A model generated the notes under the pieces. The model searched no databases. It saw nothing but the letters and a program-made list of their open reading frames with translations, and was not told where the DNA came from. A program made the position numbers and the translations under genes. Of a stretch of DNA of 24,777 nt, positions 1 to 8,920 are shown piece after piece. The stretch's first letter is position 1. Each line of letters starts with the position of its first letter. Origin of the DNA: an uncultured Collinsella sp. (GTDB lineage: Bacteria; Actinomycetota; Coriobacteriia; Coriobacteriales; Coriobacteriaceae); the NCBI GenBank assembly GCA_902461085.1, contig CABPWH010000027.1:1-24777 (forward strand), in the 5' to 3' direction.

Positions 1-71
1 GTTTCATTATACCACGGTGGCATCACCTATATGTCAATTCTGGTCTAACAGAGCCTTTGGTTAAGGCTCGA

Positions 72-257
72 ATCGAAGGTGAATGGTTTTCCGCGAAGTG
101 AACGAGTAAATCTGGACCCCTGGAACATGCACACTTTTTTCGAACAAAACTGCAGGATTCTTAGACAAAAACCGCAGGAATTGAGTCCTTAAAAATGTCG
201 ATGCTACAGGGCACTGTTTTTACTCGTTCACTTCTCGGAAAAGAATTCACCTTCGAT
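72..257. repeat. 39-bp inverted repeat with 108-bp spacer
   Basis: Positions 72-110 and 219-257 are reverse complements at 36 of 39 positions. The spacer (111-218) contains the direct repeat at 142-182. Beyond the arms a weaker match continues inward (CCCTGGAACATGC against the complement of GCATCGATGCTACAGGG-like sequence near 199-213). No transposase or ORF lies between the arms, so it may be a small non-autonomous element or a paired regulatory site. This is inferred from symmetry only. Confidence 0.65.
142..182. repeat. Phased direct repeat (ACAAAA..GCAGGA), period 22 bp
   Basis: The pattern ACAAAAC-TGCAGGATT (from about 144) is repeated as ACAAAAACCGCAGGAATT (from about 165). The GCAGGA cores lie at 152-157 and 174-179, exactly 22 bp or about two helical turns apart. 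This puts both copies on the same DNA face, as expected for a protein-binding site. Confidence 0.5.
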
Positions 258-342
258 ATACTGACGGTGTCTTTTTGGTTGCCAAGAACTAGACGGCCTG
301 CTGTGAGGGGCGGTGGTGACGCTATGCCGCCTTGTTTCATTG

Positions 343-376
343 AAAAAATAAGCGGGGTACCACCTAAGCTTTTTTA
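343..376 (-). terminator. Possible weak terminator after the ABC permease gene
   Basis: On the minus strand, just after the permease stop codon, an A-run, AAGC, a GC-rich centre, GCTT and a T-run follow in order. The stem is short and imperfect, so this is a weak call. The same symmetry could act for transcripts from the other side. Confidence 0.35.
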
Positions 377-384
377 GCTGTCGA

Positions 385-1083
385 TTACAGGTCGCGTACT
401 CGATAAACCTTGGTGCTGACGGTGCAGCTGATTGCACATAGCGCGAGGGCCAGCACGGCAATTCCTGCGCACAGACAGCCCAGAACGGCGGGATCGGGAT
501 TTGCTCCGGCAATCGACATGAGCCAGTTGCTGATGGGGTTGGAGGAGCTCAGCGTGGCCATTGTGCCGCAACCAAGCAGGGCAAACAGGCCAACGGATAG
601 GCGCAGCGCCTCCATGTGTCCAAATCGAAAGAACAGCGGCTGCGCCAAAAACACCATCATGAGGGAGATGAGCATCGATGCCGCCGAGGCCATTGCGGTC
701 TCAAAGACGGCCTGTCCCGTCGAGGGGATGCCCGCGCTGTTGAAAAGCGGGATGGAGACGATGCTCAGAAGCGCGGCGGCGCAGGCCATGATGGCCGAGA
801 AGACAACGATGCACAGGTAGCGTGCGCAGATGATGTCTTTGCGCGAGAAGGGCAACGTTGCTCGATAACGCTCCCAGCCGTTTTGGTTATCGTAGCCAGC
901 TAGCGAGTTCATGATTATGATGGGCGACGTTGCGCTGACCGCACAGGCGCCGGCGCTCATGCCGGAATCGACATCCGACGCGTTGGCAAGGGTCAGCACG
1001 ACAAACATGAACAGGCCGACGCCTGCAATGCTCGGGATAAGCGAGCGAGCGATGGCGAGCTCGGACATAAAGGCGCGTTTCAT
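385..1083 (-). CDS. ABC-2 type transporter permease
   Basis: A 232-residue integral membrane protein with about six hydrophobic segments (near residues 13-33, 43-60, 88-112, 128-150, 160-180 and 197-218) separated by short basic loops. This is the layout of ABC-2 family permeases of the small regulator-linked exporters. The segment YDNQNGWERYRATLPFSRK is the cytoplasmic stretch often seen after helix 2 in this family (family knowledge). Its ATG overlaps the TGA of the ATPase gene by four bases (ATGA), so the two are very likely translationally coupled. It should form the membrane channel for the neighbouring ATPase. The substrate cannot be read from sequence; relatives export peptides, antibiotics or envelope precursors. 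Confidence 0.85.
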   Translation of the reverse strand: MKRAFMSELAIARSLIPSIAGVGLFMFVVLTLANASDVDSGMSAGACAVSATSPIIIMNSLAGYDNQNGWERYRATLPFSRKDIICARYLCIVVFSAIMACAAALLSIVSIPLFNSAGIPSTGQAVFETAMASAASMLISLMMVFLAQPLFFRFGHMEALRLSVGLFALLGCGTMATLSSSNPISNWLMSIAGANPDPAVLGCLCAGIAVLALALCAISCTVSTKVYRVRDL

Positions 1084-1961
1084 TTCGAAGCTCCTTTCAG
1101 CATGAGGCGAAGATAGTCATCAATGGTTGCCCGATCGCTGGGAATCTCGGGGAAGGCCTCGAGCGTTTCGCGACGGTTGGGCACGAGCACGTCCACGCTA
1201 TAGGCGTGGTGGACGGCACGGGCGCCTTCGACGCAAGCCATAAGCTCGGCGGCCTGTGCTTGGGTGCAGTGGGCGATGCCGGCTCGGTCGGTAATGTCCT
1301 CGCGCGGCAGGTCAAAAATAATCGAGCCGTTATCGATGCAGATGACGCGGTCGGCGGCGCGATCGAGGTCGGACGTAATGTGGCTCGAGAGCAGCACGCT
1401 GTGCTGACCGTCGGCGACAAAGGCAAGCAGCTCATCGAGCAGTTCCTCGCGTGCCATGGGATCGAGGCCTGCGGTGGCTTCGTCCAAAACGAGCAGTTTG
1501 GCATTGTGACTGAGTGCACAGGCAAGCTGCAGTTTCATGCCCATGCCGCGGGAGAGGTCCTTGACTTTTGTCTTAGGATCGAGGCCAAATCGGTTGATGA
1601 ATCCGGCGAACGTTTCGCGGTCCCACGTGGGGTACGCCGGGCCTACGAGCGACTCGATCTGGCCCACCTTGAGCGTGGAGGGGAAGGGGCACGTGTCCAG
1701 GACAAGACCGACGCGGGAGCGTAGATGGCGCTGCGTCTCATCGGGCGCGTCGGCGCCACAGCGCTGCCCAAATAGGTGCACCTCGCCGGCATCGAGCTTT
1801 ATAAGCCCGAGGGCAGCTCGAATCGTCGTTGTTTTGCCAGCACCGTTGGCACCAACAAAGCCGACGATCTGACCTGGCTCCACAGCGAGTGTGACATCAC
1901 GCAGCGAAAAACGGTCGCTTACACGGCGTGAGATGCCTTTGAGTTCTAAAAGGTTTTGCAT
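1080..1961 (-). CDS. ABC transporter ATP-binding protein
   Basis: A 293-residue nucleotide-binding subunit that powers the ABC-2 permease encoded next. Motifs in order are Walker A GANGAGKTT near residues 37-45, signature LSRGMG near 142, Walker B LLVLDEATAGLDP near 158-170 and the switch histidine in SSH near 196. An open frame extends far upstream, but the first ATG with a good SD (AAGAAAGG, about eight bases away) begins MQNLLELKG, the normal start for the family, so I use that. It lies 23 bases after the GntR regulator. The set regulator-ATPase-permease matches YtrA-type operons that answer to cell-envelope or antimicrobial-peptide stress (family knowledge); the actual inducer is unknown. 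Confidence 0.93.
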   Translation of the reverse strand: MQNLLELKGISRRVSDRFSLRDVTLAVEPGQIVGFVGANGAGKTTTIRAALGLIKLDAGEVHLFGQRCGADAPDETQRHLRSRVGLVLDTCPFPSTLKVGQIESLVGPAYPTWDRETFAGFINRFGLDPKTKVKDLSRGMGMKLQLACALSHNAKLLVLDEATAGLDPMAREELLDELLAFVADGQHSVLLSSHITSDLDRAADRVICIDNGSIIFDLPREDITDRAGIAHCTQAQAAELMACVEGARAVHHAYSVDVLVPNRRETLEAFPEIPSDRATIDDYLRLMLKGASK

Positions 1962-1984
1962 GGTATAGCCTTTCTTGCAGATGG

Positions 1985-2365
1985 CTACTGCATGGTTTCG
2001 GGGGCTACCAGGTCGAGCATCTCGTGCAGCTTGTCGCGCGTGACGCCCAGGGTTTCGGCTTGGCTCGCCGCTTTCGCAAGTAGCTCTTCGATATGGCAGA
2101 GCTGGTTTTCGCGCAAGAGTTCTTGGTTGCCCTCGGCGACAAAGCAGCCCTTGCCCTGCACGGTGCAGATAAACCCGAGCTGCTCCAGGTCGGCGTAGGC
2201 GCGCTTGGTGGTGATGACGCTCACGCCAAGATCGCTCGCGAGTGCACGGATGCTGGGGAGTTTGGCTCCCGCAGCGAGCGTGCCCGAAAGGATTTGAGCT
2301 TTGACTTGCGAGGTTATCTGCTCGTAGATGGGCTTGTCGCTCGAATTGGATAGGATGATGTCCAC
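1985..2365 (-). CDS. GntR family (YtrA-type) transcriptional regulator
   Basis: A 126-residue protein. Residues 10-78 form a GntR winged helix-turn-helix: PIYEQITSQVKAQILSG, then the recognition region LPSIRALASDLGVSVITTKRAYADLEQ split by loops, ending with GKGCFVAEGN. The tail after residue 80 is short (about 45 residues) and helical, with no ligand-binding effector domain. That short tail defines the YtrA subfamily, whose genes usually lead ABC transporter operons, as here. It probably represses its own operon by binding the AT-rich palindromic sequence upstream. The gene is first in the minus-strand operon, followed by the ATPase and permease. Confidence 0.92.
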   Translation of the reverse strand: MDIILSNSSDKPIYEQITSQVKAQILSGTLAAGAKLPSIRALASDLGVSVITTKRAYADLEQLGFICTVQGKGCFVAEGNQELLRENQLCHIEELLAKAASQAETLGVTRDKLHEMLDLVAPETMQ

Positions 2366-2392
2366 AGCGGCTCCTTAGCTGACGGGCTACAC

Positions 2393-2433
2393 GTGTATAT
2401 AACCGGTAAGCACAGTATATATACACTATATAC
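2393..2433 (-). promoter_or_regulatory. Putative operator/promoter of the GntR-ABC operon
   Basis: GTGTATATA at 2393-2401 and TATATACAC at 2418-2426 form a perfect 9-bp inverted repeat. A second near-palindrome, AGTATATATACACT, lies at 2414-2427, followed by CTATATAC. GTATA/TATAC dyads are typical of YtrA-type GntR sites, and the region also offers TATA-rich -10 choices for minus-strand transcription. It sits 28-68 bases upstream of the regulator start, which suggests autoregulation. The function is inferred. Confidence 0.55.
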
Positions 2434-2475
2434 AGTTATGCAAGAGGCAAATATGGATTGTCCGCTCGTTCATTC

Positions 2476-2774
2476 ATCTCAATCTGTAACATCTGGAACC
2501 GATTTGGACGGCTACCTGTTACAGATTGAGATTTTGCTGGCGGGCCCCACCTGTTTGTCTAAATCTGTAACAACTGGAGAAGATTTTGGCTGCTAGATGT
2601 TACAGATCGAGACATTGTCCAACCGTCTATCCTTATATCTCAATCTGTAACAGATGGACCCGTTTTGAGTGGCTAGATGTTACAGATTGAGATCTTTCTG
2701 GGACGCCCACCTGGTTGTCTAAATCTGTAACAGGTAGAGGTTCAAAAACCGTCTAGATGTTACAGATCGAGACA
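2476..2774. repeat. Array of four hairpins with ATCTGTAACA/TGTTACAGAT arms
   Basis: Eight copies of the 10-bp core ATCTGTAACA occur as four inverted pairs: 2482-2526, 2563-2607, 2643-2687 and 2723-2767. In all four pairs the gap between the cores is exactly 25 bases, and neighbouring pairs are 35-36 bases apart. The arms extend beyond the core in two alternating forms. Units 1 and 3 (2476-2532, 2637-2693) have perfect 16-bp arms; units 2 and 4 (2556-2614, 2716-2774) have 17-bp arms with two mismatches. The higher-order period is therefore about 160 bp. No ORF with an SD lies inside. The array fills the space between the divergent GntR operon and prfC. Confidence 0.9.
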
Positions 2775-2864
2775 AACTGCTGCGGAGTGCCGCCATCGAC
2801 TGCTACCCCAAGCTCCATCTGATGAATTTGTCCTGATAGGTGCCCTATGGCGGGATTTCGCGGC

Positions 2865-2870
2865 TACAAT
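2865..2870 (+). promoter_or_regulatory. Possible -10 box for prfC
   Basis: TACAAT matches the sigma70-type -10 consensus and lies 48 bases upstream of the chosen prfC start. There is no convincing TTGACA at the usual spacing. It begins after the hairpin array, so the array would be upstream of, not inside, the prfC transcript if this promoter is used. Confidence 0.4.
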
Positions 2871-2917
2871 AGTGCGGTTACAACGACGTAATGCACTCAA
2901 TGCAAGAAAGGATCCGC

Positions 2918-4531
<1,614 letters not shown>

Positions 4532-4538
4532 CGCATCG

Positions 4539-4566
4539 GCGCGGTGGCCCTGCGGGGCTGCCGCGC
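4539..4566 (+). terminator. Probable rho-independent terminator of prfC
   Basis: A 12-bp stem (4539-4550 with 4555-4566, two G-U wobbles) closes a TGCG loop eight bases after the prfC stop. A modest T-rich tail (TGTTTGCTTG) follows. Confidence 0.6.
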
Positions 4567-4623
4567 TGTTTGCTTGCCTGATGCCGTGTGAGCGGCTATC
4601 ATACCCACCGTCGTCTCAAGACC

Positions 4624-4681
4624 GGGACGTCCGAGCAGTTCGGGTCCGATATCCTGCTCGTTAAACCTAAAACCAAAGGAG
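4624..4681 (+). promoter_or_regulatory. Structured leader of the queuosine-precursor transporter (possible riboswitch)
   Basis: CGAGCAG at 4632-4638 pairs perfectly with CTGCTCG at 4654-4660. GGGAC/GGTCC segments around it could give alternative pairing. An A-rich tail (TTAAACCTAAAACC) then leads straight into the SD AAAGGAG. Genes for this transporter family are often controlled by preQ1 riboswitches (family knowledge). I could not match a known preQ1 class by eye, so this is only a candidate. Confidence 0.3.
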
Positions 4682-4687
4682 TACATA

Positions 4688-5410
4688 ATGATCAAGAAGG
4701 TCATGGAGGACTACAAGGTCCTGTTGCGGAGCATTCCCGCGGCAACGGTTTCGCTGTTTTTCGTGAGCGTCATCATGATGAACCTGCTGGCCAACAAAGA
4801 GCTCATCAGCCTGCCGTATCTGGCGCTCGACTGTGGCTTTGTGGTGAGCTGGGTTTCTTTTTTGTGCCAGGACATGATCTGCAAGCGCTTCGGCGCCAAG
4901 GCATCCATCAAAATCTCTATCCTCGCGCTGCTGGTCAACCTGGCCGTGAGCCTGTGCTTTTGGGCATGCTCGCTCACGCCCGGCATGTGGGGCGCCTACT
5001 ACGACACGGGCATGATCGAGGTCAACACTGCCCTTAACGCCACCATCGGCGGCACCTGGTACGTGGTGCTGGGCTCTTCGCTGGCAATGCTCGTTTCTGC
5101 CGTGGTTAACTCCACGCTCAACCAGTCGCTTGGCCGTATGCTCAAAAAGAATAACTTTGCGAGCTTTGCCTTCCGCTCCTATGTGTCCACGGGCGTTGGC
5201 CAGTTTATCGACAACCTGGTCTTTGCCATTGTGGTGAGTCACACGTTCTTTGGCTGGACCTGGGTGCAGGTTCTTATGTGTTCGCTGACCGGCGCTGTTG
5301 CCGAGCTACTGTGCGAGGTCTTCCTGAGCCCCGTGGGCTACAAGGTCGTGCGCGGCTGGGAGCGCGAGAATGTGGGTTCCGAGTACCTCGAGCGCCACGC
5401 AACCGCCTAA
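4688..5410 (+). CDS. VUT/YhhQ-family queuosine precursor transporter
   Basis: A 240-residue inner-membrane protein with about six or seven hydrophobic helices (roughly residues 18-38, 44-64, 76-98, 118-140, 163-190 and 195-215). Family marks include the polar stretch NKELISLPYLALDCGFVVSW, CQDMICKRFGAKAS and, late in the protein, GQFIDNLVFAIVV. The last resembles the conserved region of YhhQ/DUF165 proteins, which import the queuosine precursors preQ0/preQ1 for tRNA modification. The ATG at 4688 follows a strong SD (AAAGGAG). The SDR gene starts ten bases after its stop, so the two form an operon. Assignment to the family is firm; the exact precursor moved is inferred. Confidence 0.88.
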   Translation: MIKKVMEDYKVLLRSIPAATVSLFFVSVIMMNLLANKELISLPYLALDCGFVVSWVSFLCQDMICKRFGAKASIKISILALLVNLAVSLCFWACSLTPGMWGAYYDTGMIEVNTALNATIGGTWYVVLGSSLAMLVSAVVNSTLNQSLGRMLKKNNFASFAFRSYVSTGVGQFIDNLVFAIVVSHTFFGWTWVQVLMCSLTGAVAELLCEVFLSPVGYKVVRGWERENVGSEYLERHATA

Positions 5411-5419
5411 GGAGCAAGT

Positions 5420-6100
5420 ATGCGGGTTTTGATCACGGGCGCTTCGGGCGGTATCGGAGCCGCGTGCGTGCAGCGCTTTTTGGACGAGGGCCACGAGGTC
5501 GTGGGCTTTGATCTGCTGCCGGCGGCGATCGAACACGAGCGCTACCGCCATCTGATCGTCGATGTCCGCAAGCCGGACTCGTTTCCAGGCGACCTTGAAC
5601 CCCAGGTAATCGTGAATGTTGCCGGTACGCAGGATTCGGCGGACGACATCGCCTCCAACCTGCGTGGCACCATCAACGTGACCGAGCGCTACGCCTTTGT
5701 AGGGGAAGGGCTTGCCGCCAGGCCGGCGCCTGCTATCCAATCCGTGGTCAATGTGGGGTCGGCGAGCGGACATACGGGATCGGAGTTTCCCGCCTATGCC
5801 GCCAGCAAGGGCGGCGTTATCGCCTACACCAAGAACCTTGCAAACCGCCTGGCACCGCAGGCCATCGCCAACAGTGTGGACCCGGGCGGCGTTATCACGC
5901 CGCTCAACCGTTGCGTGATGGAAGACGAGCACCTGTGGAATCAGATTATGGAGCTCACGCCGCTTAAACGCTGGGCCACTGCCCAAGAGATCTCCGAGTG
6001 GATCTACTTTGTGGGCGTGACCAACCGGTTTATGACCGGGCAGAGTCTGCTCATTGACGGTGGCGAGGCCGGCCGCACACAATTTATTTGGCCCGAATAG
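5420..6100 (+). CDS. Short-chain dehydrogenase/reductase (SDR)
   Basis: A 226-residue classical SDR with a Rossmann fold. The cofactor glycine motif TGASGGIG is at residues 6-13, the NVAG motif near 70, and the catalytic set is Ser in NVGSASG plus YAASK near residues 127-131. The usual C-terminal closure (FMTGQSLLIDGGE) is present. Asp at the end of strand 2 (VGFDLLP) suggests NAD(H) rather than NADP(H) preference (family rule, inference). The SD AAGGAG overlaps the stop codon of the transporter gene, so the two are cotranscribed. A role in queuosine metabolism is not supported by the sequence; the pairing may simply be positional. The substrate is unknown. Confidence 0.9.
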   Translation: MRVLITGASGGIGAACVQRFLDEGHEVVGFDLLPAAIEHERYRHLIVDVRKPDSFPGDLEPQVIVNVAGTQDSADDIASNLRGTINVTERYAFVGEGLAARPAPAIQSVVNVGSASGHTGSEFPAYAASKGGVIAYTKNLANRLAPQAIANSVDPGGVITPLNRCVMEDEHLWNQIMELTPLKRWATAQEISEWIYFVGVTNRFMTGQSLLIDGGEAGRTQFIWPE

Positions 6101-6103
6101 GAA

Positions 6104-6138
6104 ACGCGCCCGATGGAAAGCCGTCGGGCGCGTTTTTT
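6104..6138 (+). terminator. Rho-independent terminator of the transporter-SDR operon
   Basis: A 13-bp GC-rich stem (6104-6116 with 6121-6133, one wobble) has a four-base AAAG loop and six T residues directly after. It begins four bases past the SDR stop codon. Confidence 0.93.
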
Positions 6139-6151
6139 GATGTATCGATTT

Positions 6152-6877
6152 TTAGCCGAGGCAGGTCCAGTTGACGGGGGTCGAGCCGTGCTGTTCGAGT
6201 AGTCGATTGGCAGCGGAGAAGGGGCGCGACCCCATAAAAGCTGGGAGTTCTGCCGTGGCACGGTTGGCCGAAAGCGGCGAGGGGTGTGTGGAGGCCAGAC
6301 AGAACTTGTCGGTTGCCTTGCCCGCACCAGTTGCGACGAGCTTACCTTCGACCATCTGCTGGGCAAAGCGGCCCCATGCCAAAAAGACGACCGGTTGGGG
6401 CAGCTGGCAGCAGCGTTCGATAACGTAGTCGGTGAGCGTGCTCCAGCCCAGTTTGGCGTGCGAGTTGGCGGCATGCTCGCGCACGGTGAGCGTGGTGTTG
6501 AGGAGCAGGACGCCCTGCTGTGCCCATGGGGTTAGGTCTCCCGTGGCGGGAATGGGGTAGTCCAGATCGGCATTGAGTTCCTTGTAGATGTTGCGCAGGC
6601 TCGGCGGCAACTTGGTTTGCGTCGCGGGGACCGAGAACGACAGCCCCATGGCCTGGTTGGGCCCGTGATAGGGGTCCTGACCCAAGATGACAACCTTGAC
6701 CTGGTCGGCCGGCGTGTAGGCGAGGGCATTGAGGATGTCGTCTTGTGCCGGGTAGATAGTCTGCTCGGCACGCAAAAGGGCGATGCGCTCGAGCAGTTGG
6801 TTCGTAGTGTCACGTACCGGCTGTGGCGCATCGCCCAACCAAGTTGCTATGTTGCGGTCGCGGGTTGCGGTGTCCAT
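6152..6877 (-). CDS. ung: Uracil-DNA glycosylase
   Basis: A 241-residue family 1 uracil-DNA glycosylase, which cuts uracil from DNA to begin base excision repair. The water-activating loop GQDPYHGPNQAMGLSFSV has its catalytic Asp at residue 68. LNTTLTV near 126-132 is the uracil-specificity strand, and HPSPLSA with His198 is the leucine-loop end that inserts into the minor groove. Length and ends match the family. The SD AAAGGAG lies six bases before the ATG. It is downstream of the DMT exporter on the same strand with an 88-base gap that holds a hairpin, so it is probably a separate unit. Confidence 0.96.
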   Translation of the reverse strand: MDTATRDRNIATWLGDAPQPVRDTTNQLLERIALLRAEQTIYPAQDDILNALAYTPADQVKVVILGQDPYHGPNQAMGLSFSVPATQTKLPPSLRNIYKELNADLDYPIPATGDLTPWAQQGVLLLNTTLTVREHAANSHAKLGWSTLTDYVIERCCQLPQPVVFLAWGRFAQQMVEGKLVATGAGKATDKFCLASTHPSPLSANRATAELPAFMGSRPFSAANRLLEQHGSTPVNWTCLG

Positions 6878-6916
6878 GGGGCTCCTTTATGGCAGATGCT
6901 CTGTTGGCATCTATTG

Positions 6917-6939
6917 TAAAGGCGCACCGGTTGCCTTTA
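6917..6939 (-). terminator. Hairpin between the exporter gene and ung
   Basis: TAAAGGC at 6917-6923 pairs perfectly with GCCTTTA at 6933-6939 around a nine-base loop. It follows the exporter stop codon by 27 bases on the minus strand. The following T-run is short, so termination is only likely. Confidence 0.45.
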
Positions 6940-6965
6940 TGCCACGGCTGTATGAAGAGTGGGGT

Positions 6966-7868
6966 CTACGAGACGTGCTCGGGCGCTCCTGCCATGCGAG
7001 CCTGTTCATGTGCGCGGAGGCGCGGAAGCTCGACGGTTGCCACCATGACGCCGGTGAGGATGAGGGCGGCGCCAAAGAAGGCGATGGGGCTCAGAACCTC
7101 GCCGACCAGGAAGAACGAGAAGACAGCGGAGCAGACCGGCTCGAGCGAGAAGGCGAAGCTGGTGGTCTCGGCGGGTACGTGGGGCTGCACGAGCGTCTGG
7201 GTGATAAAGCCGTAGGCAGAGCAGATGAGTGCGAGCGCGACGACGACCACGATCTCGCTGGGCGTACTGGGAAGTGTGAAACCGCCAAAGGTGAATGCGG
7301 CGATGCCCGAGAACAAGCCACCAAAGCCCAGCTGCCAAACGCCCAGGGACAGCGGATCGACTTCTTCGACAAAGCGCTTGGCCACGATAATGTGGCTGGC
7401 ATAGATAAAGGCCGAGAGCAGCATGATGAGCGCGCCCGGATTCAGGCTGGTGAAGTCGGTGCCCGAGAGCAGCAACATGCCGCAGGTGACGATGGCGGTG
7501 CCGATGAGCACTTTGCGCTCGGGGGCGCGGCGCAGCAGGGCGGCGTTGGCAAACGGCACGATCACGACCGTCAGGCTCTGCAAAAAGCCGGCAGTGGAGG
7601 CAGAGGTGAGGCTGGAGCCCAGGCACATGCAGGTGAGCTCGGTTGCCATGATGGCGCCGATGATGGCGGCGCGAACCATAAGGTCGCGGTTGATGCGGAA
7701 CGCGCGCTTGTGGAAGAGCAGCAGGCAGACCACAAAGGCGATGATGCAGCGTAGCGCGACGATGCTCGTGGCGTTCATGCTGTCCATGCCGATCTTCATG
7801 AGAGGGTACGAAAAGCCCCATGCGACGGGAACGGAAAATGAGAGCGCGATTGCTTTTTTGCGATCCAT
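6966..7868 (-). CDS. EamA/DMT-family transporter
   Basis: A 300-residue membrane protein with about ten helices arranged as two EamA repeats (residues about 8-140 and 148-285), the mark of the drug/metabolite transporter superfamily. Typical features are VAWGFSYPLMKIG in helix 1, a basic short loop after helix 2, and the second-repeat signature EPVCSAVFSFFLVGEVLSP. The SD AAAGGAG precedes the ATG. It is divergently arranged with the LysR regulator gene across a 158-base gap, which suggests that the regulator controls it. The substrate, probably an amino acid or related metabolite as for RhaT/YdcZ relatives, cannot be read from the sequence. Confidence 0.9.
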   Translation of the reverse strand: MDRKKAIALSFSVPVAWGFSYPLMKIGMDSMNATSIVALRCIIAFVVCLLLFHKRAFRINRDLMVRAAIIGAIMATELTCMCLGSSLTSASTAGFLQSLTVVIVPFANAALLRRAPERKVLIGTAIVTCGMLLLSGTDFTSLNPGALIMLLSAFIYASHIIVAKRFVEEVDPLSLGVWQLGFGGLFSGIAAFTFGGFTLPSTPSEIVVVVALALICSAYGFITQTLVQPHVPAETTSFAFSLEPVCSAVFSFFLVGEVLSPIAFFGAALILTGVMVATVELPRLRAHEQARMAGAPEHVS

Positions 7869-7944
7869 GGGACTCCTTTTGTTACAGAACGGTTTCGTAC
7901 AAAGGATTCTGCTCCCAGATGTGGATGTAGTAAAGCGAATGTAT

Positions 7945-7960
7945 CTTCAGTATGATTAAG
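7945..7960. promoter_or_regulatory. Candidate LysR-type operator (CTT-N10-AAG)
   Basis: Between the divergent exporter and LysR genes lies a small dyad, CTT at 7945-7947 and AAG at 7958-7960, which fits the T-N11-A rule of LysR boxes. TATGAT at 7951-7956 inside it could serve as a -10 for the regulator gene. Confidence 0.35.
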
Positions 7961-8026
7961 AAATGCTAAAGTAGGCGCGAAAAGCGCTGACAAAACGTTT
8001 TACGGCTGCATTGATGTGGAGGCACG

Positions 8027-8893
8027 ATGACATCGCGGTATCAGATTGTTTGTATGGTGGTCGATCGCGGCAGTCTTAAGGGAGCGGCGGACGAGCTGGG
8101 CTATACGCAAAGTGCGGTGAGCCAGGCCGTCAAAGCGCTCGAGCGCGAGCTGGGTACCACGCTTATCGAGCGCGGAAAGCAGGGCGTTACGCTTACGCGC
8201 GACGGTAAACAATATCTGCCGTACCTGCGCCAGATCGTGACTGCCGAGGCCGAGCTCGAGGGCAAGCGCCAGGAGCTGCTGGGGCTTTCGTCGACCGATA
8301 TTCGCATTGCGACGTTTACCAACGTGAGTCGAACCGTGTTGCCGCGCGTGATCCGCGACTTTGGGGCCCTGCATCCGGGCGTGCACTTTACCCTCAAGCA
8401 GGGCGATTACACGCGCAACGCCCAGTGGGTGCACGATGGCGTGGTTGACTTTTGCTTTACGGCACGCGGGTTTACCGCTGGTCTCGAGAAGCGCGTGGTC
8501 TATCACGACGAGTTGGTAGCATTATTGCCGGCCGCGCATCCACTGACGGCAAAGGAAAAGGTGACACTCGCCGACCTGGCGTCCGAGCCGTTTGTGCTGC
8601 TGGATGAGGGCGAACAGAGCCTGGTGCTCGATGCATTTGCTGCGCATGGCCTGTCGCCGCATGTGACGAGTGAGGTGACCGACGACTACACCATCATGGC
8701 GATGGTGGAGGAGGGCCTAGGCGTGAGCATGCTATATCGCCGTACCGTTGAGGGCATGCGAGCCGATATTCGCGTGCGGCCCATCGTGCACGCCCCCTCG
8801 CGCGACGTAGTGGCAGCCTGGCGCAGTTGGGACACCATGCCTATCGCCACGAGGCGCTTTATCGACTACATGAGCTCACATATTGTCAATTAA
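8027..8893 (+). CDS. LysR family transcriptional regulator
   Basis: A 288-residue LysR-type regulator. An N-terminal winged helix-turn-helix covers about residues 1-60 (YQIVCMVVDRGSLKGAADELGYTQSAVSQAVKALERELG, quoted in its key elements: SLKGAADELG, then QSAVSQAVKALE). A linker helix follows, and a periplasmic-binding-like effector domain begins near residue 90 (IRIATFTNVSRTVLP). The start has a usable SD, GGAGG, about six bases upstream. It is divergent from the DMT exporter gene, the classic arrangement in which the regulator controls the neighbour. The effector is unknown. Confidence 0.93.
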   Translation: MTSRYQIVCMVVDRGSLKGAADELGYTQSAVSQAVKALERELGTTLIERGKQGVTLTRDGKQYLPYLRQIVTAEAELEGKRQELLGLSSTDIRIATFTNVSRTVLPRVIRDFGALHPGVHFTLKQGDYTRNAQWVHDGVVDFCFTARGFTAGLEKRVVYHDELVALLPAAHPLTAKEKVTLADLASEPFVLLDEGEQSLVLDAFAAHGLSPHVTSEVTDDYTIMAMVEEGLGVSMLYRRTVEGMRADIRVRPIVHAPSRDVVAAWRSWDTMPIATRRFIDYMSSHIVN

Positions 8894-8920
8894 TGACTGG
8901 CGTGGCGTTGAGTGCGGTGT

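Larger units (their letters stand above)
1..384. other. Intergenic region with repeats, no credible gene
   Basis: This stretch lies beyond the 3' end of the ABC permease gene and runs to the window edge. The only ORF of any size (195-377, plus) has no ribosome binding site and overlaps the right arm of an inverted repeat, so I do not call it. It holds a 39-bp imperfect inverted repeat and a short direct repeat, both listed separately. Near 343-375 an A-run, a GC-rich centre and a T-run suggest a weak two-way terminator. Confidence 0.6.

Noticed and set aside
195..377. 60-codon plus-strand ORF at the left end
   Set aside because: It has no SD and overlaps the right arm of the inverted repeat, with no resemblance to a known protein.
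1962..2426. N-terminal extension of the ABC ATPase frame
   Set aside because: The extension runs antisense-free but through the GntR gene in another frame, with an Arg/His-rich low-complexity product. The SD-led ATG at 1961 gives the normal family start.
2476..2774. CRISPR array
   Set aside because: The repeats are inverted pairs rather than direct repeats, the intervals are not unique spacers of CRISPR style, and no cas gene is near.
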